Shown here: piece after piece, positions 37,209-46,154 of the stretch
Numbering within the stretch: the stretch's first letter is position 1
Layout of the letters: each line of letters begins with the position of its first letter
Assembly: GCF_006125015.1 (NCBI RefSeq)
Contig: NZ_SZZN01000001.1
Span: 1,240,001-1,304,000 of the forward strand
Length of the DNA: 64,000 nucleotides
Direction: 5' to 3'
From: Roseovarius arcticus
GTDB taxonomy: Bacteria > Pseudomonadota > Alphaproteobacteria > Rhodobacterales > Rhodobacteraceae
Translations under genes and position numbers: made by a program
The notes under the pieces: generated by a model
Seen by the model: the letters and a program-made list of their open reading frames with translations, nothing else
Databases searched by the model: none
Told to the model about the DNA's origin: nothing

Positions 37209-37325
37209 GGCGTGGTCCATCTGTTGCGCAAAGGCGTTACCGGGGACATTAGGGATTAAATCGCGAAGGGGAAGGCCGCCAGCGCCGCAAATTGGGTCAG
37301 AGGCGGCATGTTTCGGGCGGCGGCA

Positions 37326-38150
37326 TCACTCCCGTCGCAACGGCTCGCCGTCGGGCAGGGTAATCCCTGCTACTTGCTCGGAAATTGGATCGTTCGACAA
37401 TGGATGCACCTGCTCGGCGTAATCGCTGGGATTGCGCATCGCCTCCCACTGGCCGCGAATGTAAATCTCAAGGCCCGAGAACCCGGCTTTGTAACCCATC
37501 TTGGCGCTTCCGGGCACCCAATAGCCCAAATAGACGTGGGGCAATCCCGCCTCGCGGGCAATCTTGATATGGTCGAGAATGATATACGTGCCCATCGACG
37601 CGCGGGTGCGTTCGGGCTCAAAAAACGAGTAAACCATCGATACGCCGTCATCCAAAACGTCCGTCAGGCAAACCGCGACCAGTGCGCCTGTGTCGCGCTC
37701 CACATATTCGACAACGCGGGTTCGGATCGGCGTTTCCTCGACCATCGAGGCAAACTCGAACGTGTCCATGTCGGCCATCCCGCCCGACGCATGGCGCCCC
37801 TCCAGATAGCGGCGGAAAAGGGCATACTGGTCCTCGGTCGCCCAAGGGGAGGTGGCGCGCCGCTCAATCCCCGCGTTTCGGCGCAGGGTCCGCTTTTGGC
37901 TTTTTGATGGGATAAAATCCGCGACGTTGATCCGCGCGGATAAACACGCGGCGCAATCAGCGCAGGACGGGCGATAAAGCACGTTTTGCGACCGGCGAAA
38001 GCCTTGCTTGGACAGCCCATCGTTCAACCTCTGTGCGCCGTCGCCTTGTAGCGCGGTGAACAGCTTACGCTCCATCCGGCCCTCCAGATAGGGGCAGGGC
38101 TGCGGCGCGGTCACGTAGAATTGTGGAGCGATGGTATTAGTGTGTCGCAT
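37326..38150 (-). CDS. bpt: Aspartate/glutamate leucyltransferase (Bpt-type)
   Basis: A 274-residue aminoacyl-tRNA-protein transferase of the Bpt branch, which adds Leu to N-terminal Asp or Glu and marks proteins for ClpS/ClpAP degradation. The N-terminal cysteine pattern [13 protein letters not shown] and [12 protein letters not shown] is typical, and the GNAT-like C-terminal half contains [20 protein letters not shown] 38150 is used, since a TTG one codon earlier is not needed. Arginyltransferase is the older name for the same family. Confidence 0.9.
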   Translation of the reverse strand: MRHTNTIAPQFYVTAPQPCPYLEGRMERKLFTALQGDGAQRLNDGLSKQGFRRSQNVLYRPSCADCAACLSARINVADFIPSKSQKRTLRRNAGIERRATSPWATEDQYALFRRYLEGRHASGGMADMDTFEFASMVEETPIRTRVVEYVERDTGALVAVCLTDVLDDGVSMVYSFFEPERTRASMGTYIILDHIKIAREAGLPHVYLGYWVPGSAKMGYKAGFSGLEIYIRGQWEAMRNPSDYAEQVHPLSNDPISEQVAGITLPDGEPLRRE

Positions 38151-38235
38151 CAAGGGCCAATCAAGTCAGCGTTTTGCAAAACCTAGCAATGATGCCGCGC
38201 CGCGCCAAGCCGGGAATCGGCCCGTGCACCCAGCG

Positions 38236-38691
38236 TCAGGCGCGGCGATTAAGCGCGGCAGTGCCCAACATCACATCGCTGAGGCCCTGCGCGCGGCCCC
38301 CCGTCAGCATCATCATCACCGAAATGATCTGCGGAAGGACAAAGGCCATGGATGCCGAATAGCCCAATGTATGCAGCGTCGCCGTCAGCGTATCCAGCCG
38401 CGCCCCGTCAAAGCGGCGCAGCTCAATCGCCATCAGCGCCATGCCCCATGTGGCCGATCCGCGCGACAGTGTGGCGATGCGGTAGATCAGCCCGGTGGCC
38501 AGCATCAAAGCAGGTAGAAAAAAGAATCCGATGCCAAGCGTAAGCACCAATGCGACAACGCAGAACATCAATATCAGCGCCGAATCGACCAGCCACGCTA
38601 GGAATCGCTTGGTCGGGACACCGGCATAGAACTCGGGCTGCGTGACGGGGTCGGGCAGGTAGGTGGCGATATCGGTATCAGTGTAGGTCAT
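38236..38691 (-). CDS. RDD family membrane protein
   Basis: A 151-residue protein with the RDD signature in KRFLAWLVDSALILMF, and three predicted membrane helices. RDD proteins are small integral membrane proteins of mostly unknown function; some affect ion homeostasis. It is in the same orientation as bpt and DUF2852 but separated from them by about 85-130 bp. Confidence 0.8.
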   Translation of the reverse strand: MTYTDTDIATYLPDPVTQPEFYAGVPTKRFLAWLVDSALILMFCVVALVLTLGIGFFFLPALMLATGLIYRIATLSRGSATWGMALMAIELRRFDGARLDTLTATLHTLGYSASMAFVLPQIISVMMMLTGGRAQGLSDVMLGTAALNRRA

Positions 38692-38818
38692 CGTGCCTCT
38701 CGCTGTGGGGCGGTGCGCAGGGATTTGCCGAATATATCAAGTCATGTCGCCCGCTGAAATCAAGTCTGCGCCGCCCGCCCTGGTTGATCAAGGGCGGGCG
38801 GCACAATCCTACATCGGT

Positions 38819-39259
38819 TCAGCTACCGTCTTGCTTGGGGCCTTCGTCTGTTTTGGCTTCGTCAGTGCCGCGCGGTGCGGATGCGCGGTCCTGCATGAAC
38901 TGGTCGAACTCCGCCTTATCTTTGGCCTGGCGCAGCCGGTCGAGGAAGCCCTCAAAGCTGGCCTGCTCGTCTTGCAAGCGGCGCAGCGTTTCGTCGCGGT
39001 AGGCGTCGAAGGCGGTGTTGCCGCTGCTGCGGGTGACGGAAGGGGAAGCCATGCGGCGCGATTTGCAGGGTCCAAACATGCGTTTACTCCATATCATATA
39101 GGCGAGAATGGCGAGGCCGACAGGCCAAATCATGGCAAAGCTGATGACCAGCGCCGCGATCCATGCCAGCTTGCCGCGCTGGTCCAGCCATGCTGCGGCG
39201 CTCTCTAACCAGCGCAGGGGGGCGGCGGTGGCCATGGGGGATTGTGCGTAGGTGTTCAT
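38819..39259 (-). CDS. DUF2852 domain protein
   Basis: A 146-residue protein with one N-terminal membrane segment pair (KLAWIAALVISFAMIWPVGLA region, residues 30-57) and a charged C-terminal coiled coil (SSGNTAFDAYRDETLRRLQ, a family hallmark). DUF2852 is largely confined to alphaproteobacteria and its function is unknown. The divergent promoter region shared with glnE holds an AATGTAA/TTACATT inverted repeat. Confidence 0.82.
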   Translation of the reverse strand: MNTYAQSPMATAAPLRWLESAAAWLDQRGKLAWIAALVISFAMIWPVGLAILAYMIWSKRMFGPCKSRRMASPSVTRSSGNTAFDAYRDETLRRLQDEQASFEGFLDRLRQAKDKAEFDQFMQDRASAPRGTDEAKTDEGPKQDGS

Positions 39260-39290
39260 TATTGGCGTCCTTTGCTTGGTTGCGATTTAG

Positions 39291-39311
39291 AATGTAAATC
39301 ATCGTTACATT
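39291..39311. promoter_or_regulatory. AATGTAA-n7-TTACATT inverted repeat
   Basis: Perfect 7-bp arms at 39291-39297 and 39305-39311 lie 31 bp upstream of the DUF2852 ATG and 115 bp upstream of glnE. A further TTTACAT half site occurs near 39362. The shape is that of a dimeric repressor operator; the regulator is unknown. Confidence 0.4.
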
Positions 39312-39426
39312 GAATAGATTGGGATGGACCCGCGCATCTACAAGGGGCAATGTTAATATAATTTACATGCGTGGACGGAAGCAGCCGACCATTGACCGCC
39401 CATGCGGCATGCGTATCACTGTCACC

Positions 39427-42270
39427 ATGGATTTTGCCGCCCGGATCACGCGCGCCCCGCGCCCCTATCACAGCGACCGCGCGGATGATGCACTTGCGCG
39501 GTTTCCAAGTTTGAATGGCGATCTGGCGCAGGTCATCTCGGGCGCGGCGGGATGCAGCCCATATTTGCGGCAGCTTATGCAGTCCGAGGCAGACTGGCTG
39601 CCCGGTGCGCTGGACGCGCCCGAGGCCGCGCTGAAAGCCGTTCTAGATGGCCTGCATACCATCGAGGGCGATCCGTCTATTCCACTGCGCGGCGCCAAAC
39701 GACGGGTTGCCCTGCTGGCGGGGCTGGCCGATCTGGCGGGCGTATGGTCGCTGGAGACGGTGACAGGCGCCCTGACTGATCTGGCATTCGCAGCCTGCGA
39801 CGTGGCGCTTCGCCACACGGTCGGCCACGAAATCCGCCGCGGCAAGGTGCCTGGCATGACCGAGGAGGACATCGCGACCTGCGCCGGCATGTGCGTGTTG
39901 GCGATGGGCAAGATGGGCGCGGGGGAGCTGAACTATAGCTCCGACATCGACCTGATTTGCCTTTATGACGAGACGCGCTTTGATCCGCAGGACAATGCCG
40001 AAGCGCGCGCCGCATTCGTGCGGGCAACGCGCCGCATGGCGGCAATCCTGAGCGAAAATACTGCCGAGGGATACGTCTTTCGCACCGATCTGCGCCTGCG
40101 CCCCGATCCCGGCGTCACGCCTGTCTGCATGTCAATGGCCGCCGCCGAGGCCTATTACGAGAGCCTTGGCCGCACATGGGAACGGGCGGCCTATATTAAG
40201 GCGAGGCCCTGCACCGGCGATATCGACGCAGGCGAGCGGTTTTTAACCACGCTCAGGCCCTTTGTCTGGCGGCGGCATCTGGATTTTGCCGCGATCGAGG
40301 ACGCCCACAACATGCGGCTGCGTATTCGCGCGCACAAAGGGCTGGGCGCCGATCTGGGCGGCCCGCTGGACCTGATGGGCCACAACATGAAGCTGGGGCG
40401 CGGTGGTATCCGCGAAATCGAGTTTTTCACCCAGACCCGCCAGCTTATCGCCGGTGGGCGCGATCCGTCCCTCAGGATGCGCGGCACTCTGGACGGGCTG
40501 GCCGGACTTGCGGGCAAAGAGTGGATACCCGAGGGCGTCGCGACTGATCTGACCGCGCATTACCGCTTTCACCGCGAGGTAGAGCATCGCTTGCAAATGC
40601 TGCGCGACCAGCAAACGCATGATCTGCCCATCACCGAGGACGAGTTTGCGCGCCTTGCCGCCTTTATGGACCGTGATACCGGCGATCTGAAGGATGAGCT
40701 GTTGTCGCGTCTGTCGGCTGTCGACGGAGTGATCGAGCGGTTTTTCAAGCCTGACGCGCCCGCTGAGGCCACACCGCATGAGACCGAACAGGGCGCATGG
40801 CTGGATGCAAAGGTGATCGCGCGTTGGCCGGGCTACCCTGCGCTGCGTACGGACAGGGCAGGGCAGATATTCCGCCGACTGCGCCCTGATATTCTGGCCC
40901 GCCTATCCCGCACCTCGCACCCCGAGGAGGCGCTATTGGCCTTCGATGGATTCCTTGCCGGGCTGCCGGCTGGTGTGCAGGTATTTTCGCTATTCGAAAG
41001 CAATCCGCAACTGATCGAGCTGCTTGTCGATATCGTCGGCACCGCGCCCGCACTGGCGGGCTATCTGTCGCGCAATGCCGCTGTGCTGGATGCGGTTATC
41101 GCGGGCGACTTCTTTGCTCCGTGGCCGGGGCTGTCGGCGCTGAGCGCTGATTTGGCCGCGCGACTGTCGCGCGAGGGCGATTATGAGGCGCGCCTGATTT
41201 GCCTGCGCAGTTGGCGCCGCGAGTGGCATTTCCGCATCGGCGTGCATCATCTGCGCGGGCTGGTGGATGCCGCCACGTCCGCGCGCCACTACGCCGATCT
41301 GGCCGAGGCGGTGCTGCGCGCTCTCTGGCCTGAAGTGGTGGCACAATTCTCGGTCAAGCATGGGCCGCCGCCGGGGCGCGGCGCTGCGGTGATCGGTATG
41401 GGATCGCTGGGCGCACGCGCGCTCAACGCCTCCTCGGACCTTGACCTGATCGTCATATACGACGCCGATGGCGCGGAGGCGTCGGAGGGGCGCCGACCGC
41501 TTGCCGTGGGCGCCTATTACGCCCGGCTGACGCAGGCGATGATTTCGGGACTGACGGCGCAGATGACGGGCGGGCGCCTTTACGAGGTGGACATGCGCCT
41601 GCGCCCTTCGGGCAATCAGGGGCCGGTGGCCACATCCCTGAGCGCCTTTCAAGACTATCAGCAAAACCGCGCCTGGGGGTGGGAGCATCTGGCCCTCACC
41701 CGCGCCCGCGCCGTCGCTGGGGACGCATTGCTCGGGGCAGAAATTGAGGCATTCAGAGTGGACTTGATTGCGGATGTCGCCGCGCGGGACGGCACAGCGC
41801 CGCGCCTTGCGCGCGAGGTCGCCGACATGCGCGCGCGCATTGCAGCCGCAAAGTCACCCGCTGGCCCTTTGGATGCCAAGATGGGGCCAGGAAGGCTTCA
41901 GGATATTCAGCTGATAGCCCAGGCGGCTGCGCTGGCGTCGGGACGCGCGCGGACAGGAACGCAGGCCGGCTTTGGTGCGGGCACCGCGCTGGGATGGTGG
42001 GACAAGGCTGGCGCAGATGCGCTGTCGCGGGCGGCCTCGCTTTGCCGCGACGTGCAGATGGCCGCGCGCCTTTTGGGTGATGGCGCGCTGGACGCAGATC
42101 AATTGGGATCGGGCGCGCGCGCGTTCGTCTTGCGCGAAACGGGTTGCGAGGATATTTCAGATCTGGTCGCAGCGCTGGATAGCCGCACGCGCGCTGCGGC
42201 GGATGTCGTCGACGCGGCGCTGCGCCGCGCGGGGCAACCGGCAAACACTGGGCAGGGGATTGAGGGATGA
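39427..42270 (+). CDS. glnE: Bifunctional glutamine synthetase adenylyltransferase/deadenylylase
   Basis: A 947-residue GlnE that adenylylates and deadenylylates glutamine synthetase in response to PII. It has two nucleotidyltransferase domains: SSDIDLICLYDE at about residue 171 (deadenylylase half) and SSDLDLIVIYDAD at about 669 (adenylylase half). I start at MDFAARITRAP (39427), which fits relatives; in-frame ATGs at 39409 and 39310 are less typical. Its stop overlaps the next small gene by 4 bp. Confidence 0.93.
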   Translation: MDFAARITRAPRPYHSDRADDALARFPSLNGDLAQVISGAAGCSPYLRQLMQSEADWLPGALDAPEAALKAVLDGLHTIEGDPSIPLRGAKRRVALLAGLADLAGVWSLETVTGALTDLAFAACDVALRHTVGHEIRRGKVPGMTEEDIATCAGMCVLAMGKMGAGELNYSSDIDLICLYDETRFDPQDNAEARAAFVRATRRMAAILSENTAEGYVFRTDLRLRPDPGVTPVCMSMAAAEAYYESLGRTWERAAYIKARPCTGDIDAGERFLTTLRPFVWRRHLDFAAIEDAHNMRLRIRAHKGLGADLGGPLDLMGHNMKLGRGGIREIEFFTQTRQLIAGGRDPSLRMRGTLDGLAGLAGKEWIPEGVATDLTAHYRFHREVEHRLQMLRDQQTHDLPITEDEFARLAAFMDRDTGDLKDELLSRLSAVDGVIERFFKPDAPAEATPHETEQGAWLDAKVIARWPGYPALRTDRAGQIFRRLRPDILARLSRTSHPEEALLAFDGFLAGLPAGVQVFSLFESNPQLIELLVDIVGTAPALAGYLSRNAAVLDAVIAGDFFAPWPGLSALSADLAARLSREGDYEARLICLRSWRREWHFRIGVHHLRGLVDAATSARHYADLAEAVLRALWPEVVAQFSVKHGPPPGRGAAVIGMGSLGARALNASSDLDLIVIYDADGAEASEGRRPLAVGAYYARLTQAMISGLTAQMTGGRLYEVDMRLRPSGNQGPVATSLSAFQDYQQNRAWGWEHLALTRARAVAGDALLGAEIEAFRVDLIADVAARDGTAPRLAREVADMRARIAAAKSPAGPLDAKMGPGRLQDIQLIAQAAALASGRARTGTQAGFGAGTALGWWDKAGADALSRAASLCRDVQMAARLLGDGALDADQLGSGARAFVLRETGCEDISDLVAALDSRTRAAADVVDAALRRAGQPANTGQGIEG

Positions 42271-42539
42271 AGACAAGCGATCCTCTAGACAAGAAAGGCC
42301 TCATCTATGAGGCGTATCGCATTGACGGTATCGTGGCCGAGGAATGTCGCTCGATTTTTCTCGATTGGGCGCTGTCGCTGCCCGACGGGCAGGATACCCA
42401 AGACGCGATTGCACATTTTCTGGCAATCTACGCCCCGGATTTTCCGCAGCACCCCATGACCGCAGTGTTGCAGCAGGGCCAAGAAGCCGCTGCACGCCCC
42501 CGCCGCAGGGGCGGCTGGAAATCGCGCCCGCGCGACTAA
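42267..42539 (+). CDS. Conserved hypothetical protein downstream of glnE
   Basis: A 90-residue protein translationally coupled to glnE (ATGA overlap). It is mostly helical and acidic in the middle (EECRSIFLDWALSLPDGQD), with a basic arginine-rich tail (PRRRGGWKSRPRD). I recall similar short proteins next to glnE in Rhodobacteraceae, but no function is known. Stable coupling suggests a real gene. Confidence 0.7.
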   Translation: MKTSDPLDKKGLIYEAYRIDGIVAEECRSIFLDWALSLPDGQDTQDAIAHFLAIYAPDFPQHPMTAVLQQGQEAAARPRRRGGWKSRPRD

Positions 42540-42738
42540 GCGCGCGCTACTTATGCGGGAAATCCCTGAGCGAACGTTGACTGCCAACTGCGCGTGCAGC
42601 CCCGCAATGGCCGCAGGGCAAACATGCTATTGCACGTAAATTGTCTCGAATTGGCCGCATTTGCCCCGCATTACTGACCTGAACGGGCGGTCACATCTGC
42701 CCCAATGGATCCAGGCTACAGGCCGCAGGAGGACAGTA

Positions 42739-43386
42739 ATGAGACATTATAGCACATCGATCCGCGCAGTTGCGGCCCTTGCCATCGCCCTTGGGCTGTC
42801 GGCCTGTGCAGGAACGCCCGGCGATACTGTGACGCGCGGTGCCACCTTGGACACACCGCAGCGCGCGGCGCCGCTTGCGCTGGATATTCAGCAGGTCCGC
42901 ATTAACGTGCCTCGCACGTTGAAGGTTTCGGAGAAGAACGTCTTTTACCCCGGCGGTGATATCGTCTGGCGCGGCGAGCCGATAGGCGACCGTTATGCAC
43001 AAGTAGGCGCGATGTTCGAAGATGCAGCAGCGCGGGGCACCGAGGGCATGGACAACGGCCTGCCCGCTGTAATGGATATTGAGGTCGAACGCTTTCACGC
43101 GCTGACCGAAAAGGCACGCGTTTTCACCGGCGGTGTTCATGCGATGACCTTCACCGTCACGCTGCGCGATCCTTCCACGGGCCAAGCGCTGAGCGCACCG
43201 CGCCAGATCAAGGCCGACCTCAGGGGCTATGGCGGCAGTCAGGCCATGGCCGCCGAACAGCGCGGCCAGACCCAAAAGGTGCGCATCACTGATCATCTGT
43301 CGCATGTTATCCGAACTGAGATGATGAACCCCGGCAGCTACCATTCGACAGGTCTGGGGCTGATGGGCGCGCTCAATACGCTTTAA
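42739..43386 (+). CDS. Lipoprotein of the DUF6778 type
   Basis: A 215-residue protein with a lipoprotein signal peptide; the lipobox LSAC ends in Cys25 or so (ALAIALGLSACAG). AGGAGG precedes ATG 42739; the longer frame to 42661 is rejected. The mature part is beta-rich and resembles conserved Rhodobacteraceae lipoproteins annotated DUF6778. It is probably anchored to the outer or inner membrane; function unknown. A hairpin that also covers the rlmI start follows. Confidence 0.75.
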   Translation: MRHYSTSIRAVAALAIALGLSACAGTPGDTVTRGATLDTPQRAAPLALDIQQVRINVPRTLKVSEKNVFYPGGDIVWRGEPIGDRYAQVGAMFEDAAARGTEGMDNGLPAVMDIEVERFHALTEKARVFTGGVHAMTFTVTLRDPSTGQALSAPRQIKADLRGYGGSQAMAAEQRGQTQKVRITDHLSHVIRTEMMNPGSYHSTGLGLMGALNTL

Positions 43387-43412
43387 GCTTTGCGCACCGC
43401 GTAAAACCCTCT

Positions 43413-43440
43413 AAGGGGACGGCATGACACCGTCCCCTTT
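43413..43440 (+). promoter_or_regulatory. Hairpin holding the rlmI SD sequence and start codon
   Basis: AAGGGGACGG (43413-43422) pairs perfectly with CCGTCCCCTT (43430-43439) around the loop CATGACA, which contains the rlmI ATG (43424-43426). The left arm includes the only SD-like AAGGGG. With the short T-run it could terminate the lipoprotein transcript. It could also hide the ribosome-binding site. Confidence 0.6.
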
Positions 43441-44632
43441 ACCCGTTATTCGCCTCATGCCGAAAACCTCGCCGACGGGGGTGCGCCGGGGCGTGCCCTG
43501 GCTTTATGACAACGAGCTTGTCATGGACCGCCGGACCAAGGCATTGGCCCCCGGCACCGTCGCGCTACTGGAGGATGCGAATCGCGAGCCTCTGGCGCTG
43601 GTTGCCGTCAATCCCACCTCGCGCATTACAGCCCGCGTGCTGGATCTGGATACATCCCAAACCATCGACCGCTCTTGGCTGATTGCCCGCCTGCGCCGCG
43701 CGCTGGAGTTGCGCGAGACGCTTTTTGATGCGCCCTACTACCGCCTGATCCACGCCGAGGGCGATGGTATGCCCGGCACCATCATCGACCGGTTCGGGGA
43801 TACCTGCGTGATCCAGCCCAATGCGGCATGGGCCGAGGTCCTGCTGGACGATTTGGCCGCCGCAGTGGCCGAGGTTACGGGTGCAGCGCATGTTCTGAAA
43901 AACGCCAGCGGACGGGCGCGTAGCCTTGAGGGGATGGACGACGCCAGCGCCGTTCTGATCGGCGCCGCGCCGGATGCGGCTGTGCCTGTGCTGATGAATG
44001 GCGCGACCTATATGGCCGACCTGACCGGCGGGCAAAAGACCGGCATTTTCTATGACCAGCGGCCCAATCATGCGTTTGCGGCGCGTCTGGCCAAAGGCGC
44101 GCGCGTGCTTGACGTATTCAGCCACGTTGGCGGGTATTCCCTTGCCGCGCTGGCGCATGGCGCGGAATCGGCGCTGGCTGTCGACGGCTCGGAGCCTGCT
44201 CTGACGCTTGCGCAAAATGGCGCGGCCGCGATGGGCATGGACGGCAAGCTGGAAACCCGCAAGGGCGATGCCTTCGACGTGCTGGAGGCACTGGGGCAGG
44301 AGAGCGCGCAGTTTGATGTAGTGATCTGCGATCCGCCAGCATTTGCACCGTCGAAAAAGGCGCTTGAGGCGGGTCTGCGCGCCTATGAGCGCACCGCGCG
44401 CCTTGCCGCGCCGCTGGTGCGCGAGGGCGGCTATCTGGTGCTCTGTTCTTGCAGTCACGCCGCTGACATGGAGGCGTTTCGCCGCGCCTGCCTGCGCGGC
44501 ATCGGACGCGGTCTGCATGGTAGCGGGCGATCCTCGCAACTGATTCATACGGGCGGTGCGGGGCCGGATCATCCGCTGCACCCGCATCTGGCCGAAACGG
44601 GCTATCTCAAGGCGCTGTTTTTCCGGTTGTGA
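43424..44632 (+). CDS. rlmI: Class I SAM-dependent 23S rRNA methyltransferase (RlmI-like)
   Basis: A 402-residue enzyme with an N-terminal PUA domain (residues 5-85) and a C-terminal Rossmann methyltransferase. The SAM motif is RVLDVFSHVGGYSL, the catalytic motif is ICDPPAFAPSKKA, and LVLCSCSHAADMEAF carries the second cysteine. RlmI methylates C1962 of 23S rRNA. The start codon lies in a hairpin loop (see 43413-43440). The stop overlaps the PIN gene by 4 bp. Confidence 0.9.
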   Translation: MTPSPLPVIRLMPKTSPTGVRRGVPWLYDNELVMDRRTKALAPGTVALLEDANREPLALVAVNPTSRITARVLDLDTSQTIDRSWLIARLRRALELRETLFDAPYYRLIHAEGDGMPGTIIDRFGDTCVIQPNAAWAEVLLDDLAAAVAEVTGAAHVLKNASGRARSLEGMDDASAVLIGAAPDAAVPVLMNGATYMADLTGGQKTGIFYDQRPNHAFAARLAKGARVLDVFSHVGGYSLAALAHGAESALAVDGSEPALTLAQNGAAAMGMDGKLETRKGDAFDVLEALGQESAQFDVVICDPPAFAPSKKALEAGLRAYERTARLAAPLVREGGYLVLCSCSHAADMEAFRRACLRGIGRGLHGSGRSSQLIHTGGAGPDHPLHPHLAETGYLKALFFRL

Positions 44633-45168
44633 AGGCGCTGCTCGACACTTGCGTCATCTATCCGACAGTCATGCGCCAGATGCTGCTGGGCGCGGCGCGG
44701 GCAGGGGCATTTACCCCGCTTTGGTCGGCGCGCATCATTGAGGAATGGCAGCGCGCCTCGATCAAACTAGGGCCCGCAGGCGTTGCGCAAGCGGGCGCTG
44801 AGGCGGCCCTGCTGGCGGCTGATTGGCCTGCTGCCCAAGTGACTTGGCCGCCCTCGCTGGAGGCGCGGCTATGGCTGCCCGATCCTGCCGACACACACGT
44901 ATTGGCCGCCGCCATCGCAGGGTCGGCAGACGTGATCGTAACGCTTAATTCCAAAGATTTCCCGCGCCAGATACTGGCCGAAGAAGGTCTGTCGCGCAGC
45001 GATCCCGACGCATTGTTGCACGGCATCTGGCAAGCATCGCCTGAGATGATGGCGCAGGTCGCCGGGGGCGTTCTGGCCGAGGCGCGCCGCCTAAGCGGCG
45101 ACGATTGGACACTGCGCGCGCTGCTGAAAAAGGCGCGGCTGCCACGTGTTGCCAAGGCGCTGGGATAG
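44629..45168 (+). CDS. PIN domain protein (RSP_2648-type)
   Basis: A 179-residue protein with a PIN nuclease fold. It starts at GTG 44629 (KALLDTCVIYP follows), overlapping the rlmI stop by 4 bp. Acidic metal-site residues are at LLDTC, RIIEEW and PDPADTHVL. No antitoxin gene is adjacent, and it is coupled to an rRNA methyltransferase instead. That argues against a classical VapC toxin and for an RNA-processing role. The fold is confident and the role is not. Confidence 0.8.
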   Translation: MKALLDTCVIYPTVMRQMLLGAARAGAFTPLWSARIIEEWQRASIKLGPAGVAQAGAEAALLAADWPAAQVTWPPSLEARLWLPDPADTHVLAAAIAGSADVIVTLNSKDFPRQILAEEGLSRSDPDALLHGIWQASPEMMAQVAGGVLAEARRLSGDDWTLRALLKKARLPRVAKALG

Positions 45169-45177
45169 CAGAGCTGC

Positions 45178-45861
45178 CTAAGCCCCCCAGCGTGCCTCGA
45201 GTTTTTCGATAGCGGCAATCCGCTCGTACGTCTTGGGGTGGCTCATCAACCATGCGGGCGCGGCGCCTGAGTTGGACTTGGTCAGCGCCTCCAACTTGCG
45301 AAAGAGTGACTTTTGCGGCGCAGTTCCGATCCCGGCCTTCACCAGCAGGGCGGCGGCGTATTCGTCCGCCTCGTACTCGTCGCTGCGCGACAGCCGGGCG
45401 GCCAGCAATGATGTCAGTGCGCCTGCGATCATGACGCCGATGCCCGGAATGAACCGCGACAGCACCATTGCCAGCGCGGTGCGCAGCGCATTTTGGCCAG
45501 AAAAGTCGATCATGCGCCGCCGCGAATGGCCGAGCGCGACATGCCCAAGCTCATGCGCGATAACCGATGCCATCTCTTCTCCCGACACGTCACCGGATTG
45601 AAATTTGGCGTAAAACCCGCGCGTAATAAAGATGCGTCCATCCGGCGCGGCAAGGCCATTAACTGGATCGATCTCGTAGATATGCACCCGGATGCGCGCA
45701 AGCTCCAGCGCCGCCGCCAACCTGTCGGTCAGCGCCTTCAGTCTGGGATCGGCCAATTCGGTCGATTTGTCGGTCAAATCACGCGACGTGCGCCAAACCG
45801 AGAAATGGTACATGACGAAGGCGTAGATCAGTGCCAGCAGGATTGGGGTAAACTTCAACAT
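45178..45861 (-). CDS. M48 family zinc metalloprotease
   Basis: A 227-residue protease with one N-terminal membrane helix and the zinc motif HELGH (residues 103-107, in VIAHELGHVALGH). The third ligand is in SDEYEADEYA. It is shorter than HtpX and resembles M48 proteins with a single anchor. It is convergent with the PIN gene and is the last core-type gene before the island. Confidence 0.85.
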   Translation of the reverse strand: MLKFTPILLALIYAFVMYHFSVWRTSRDLTDKSTELADPRLKALTDRLAAALELARIRVHIYEIDPVNGLAAPDGRIFITRGFYAKFQSGDVSGEEMASVIAHELGHVALGHSRRRMIDFSGQNALRTALAMVLSRFIPGIGVMIAGALTSLLAARLSRSDEYEADEYAAALLVKAGIGTAPQKSLFRKLEALTKSNSGAAPAWLMSHPKTYERIAAIEKLEARWGA

Positions 45862-46046
45862 AACTCTTATATGGAGCGGCGCTGCGCCATCGGCAAGCGC
45901 GGTTCATTCAGCAGGCGTGCCTCCGGCGGGAGTATTGTCAAGTAAGAAAGTAGTTCTTTATCAGTGCCATAGTAGTAGCATCAGTAATCCGATCTACATT
46001 GCAATCTACGTCTCAGGTCTGGGCTAAAAATTGTTTTTACTGAAAC

Positions 46047-46102
46047 AGCTAATCAGGCTCATAACCTGAAGGTCGTAGGTTCAAATCCTACTCCCGCAAC
46101 CA
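46047..46102 (+). pseudogene. 3' part of initiator tRNA-Met (CAT); left attachment site
   Basis: The anticodon stem-loop TCAGG-CTCATAA-CCTGA, the T-arm GTAGG-TTCAAAT-CCTAC and the acceptor strand TCCCGCA-ACCA match an initiator tRNA-Met. The D-arm and 5' acceptor strand are missing, since the preceding sequence is unrelated and AT-rich. Its last 12 bases recur at 61780-61791. It is therefore not a working tRNA but a displaced or truncated copy at an integration site. Confidence 0.75.
46091..46102 (+). repeat. 12-bp direct repeat CTCCCGCAACCA (left att core)
   Basis: It is identical to 61780-61791 and is the 3' end of the tRNA fragment. The two copies delimit about 15.7 kb. Such tRNA 3'-end repeats are typical of tyrosine-recombinase integration. 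Confidence 0.65.
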
Positions 46103-46131
46103 TTAATTAACCAATAATATCAAAAGGTTAC

Positions 46132-46154
46132 AAGCCACCTTCGGGTGGCTTTTT
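46132..46154 (+). terminator. Rho-independent terminator after the tRNA fragment
   Basis: AAGCCACC / GGTGGCTT with a TTCG loop is followed by a T-run. It lies 30 bp after the tRNA 3' end. Confidence 0.75.

Noticed and set aside
40990..41688. 232-codon minus-strand frame inside glnE
   Set aside because: Shadow of glnE third-codon GC bias; no start signal or family features.
44629..45168. Classical VapBC toxin-antitoxin system
   Set aside because: No antitoxin frame next to the PIN gene; it overlaps rlmI instead.
46047..46102. Functional tRNA-Met gene
   Set aside because: The D-arm and 5' acceptor strand are absent; only the 3' part folds as a tRNA.
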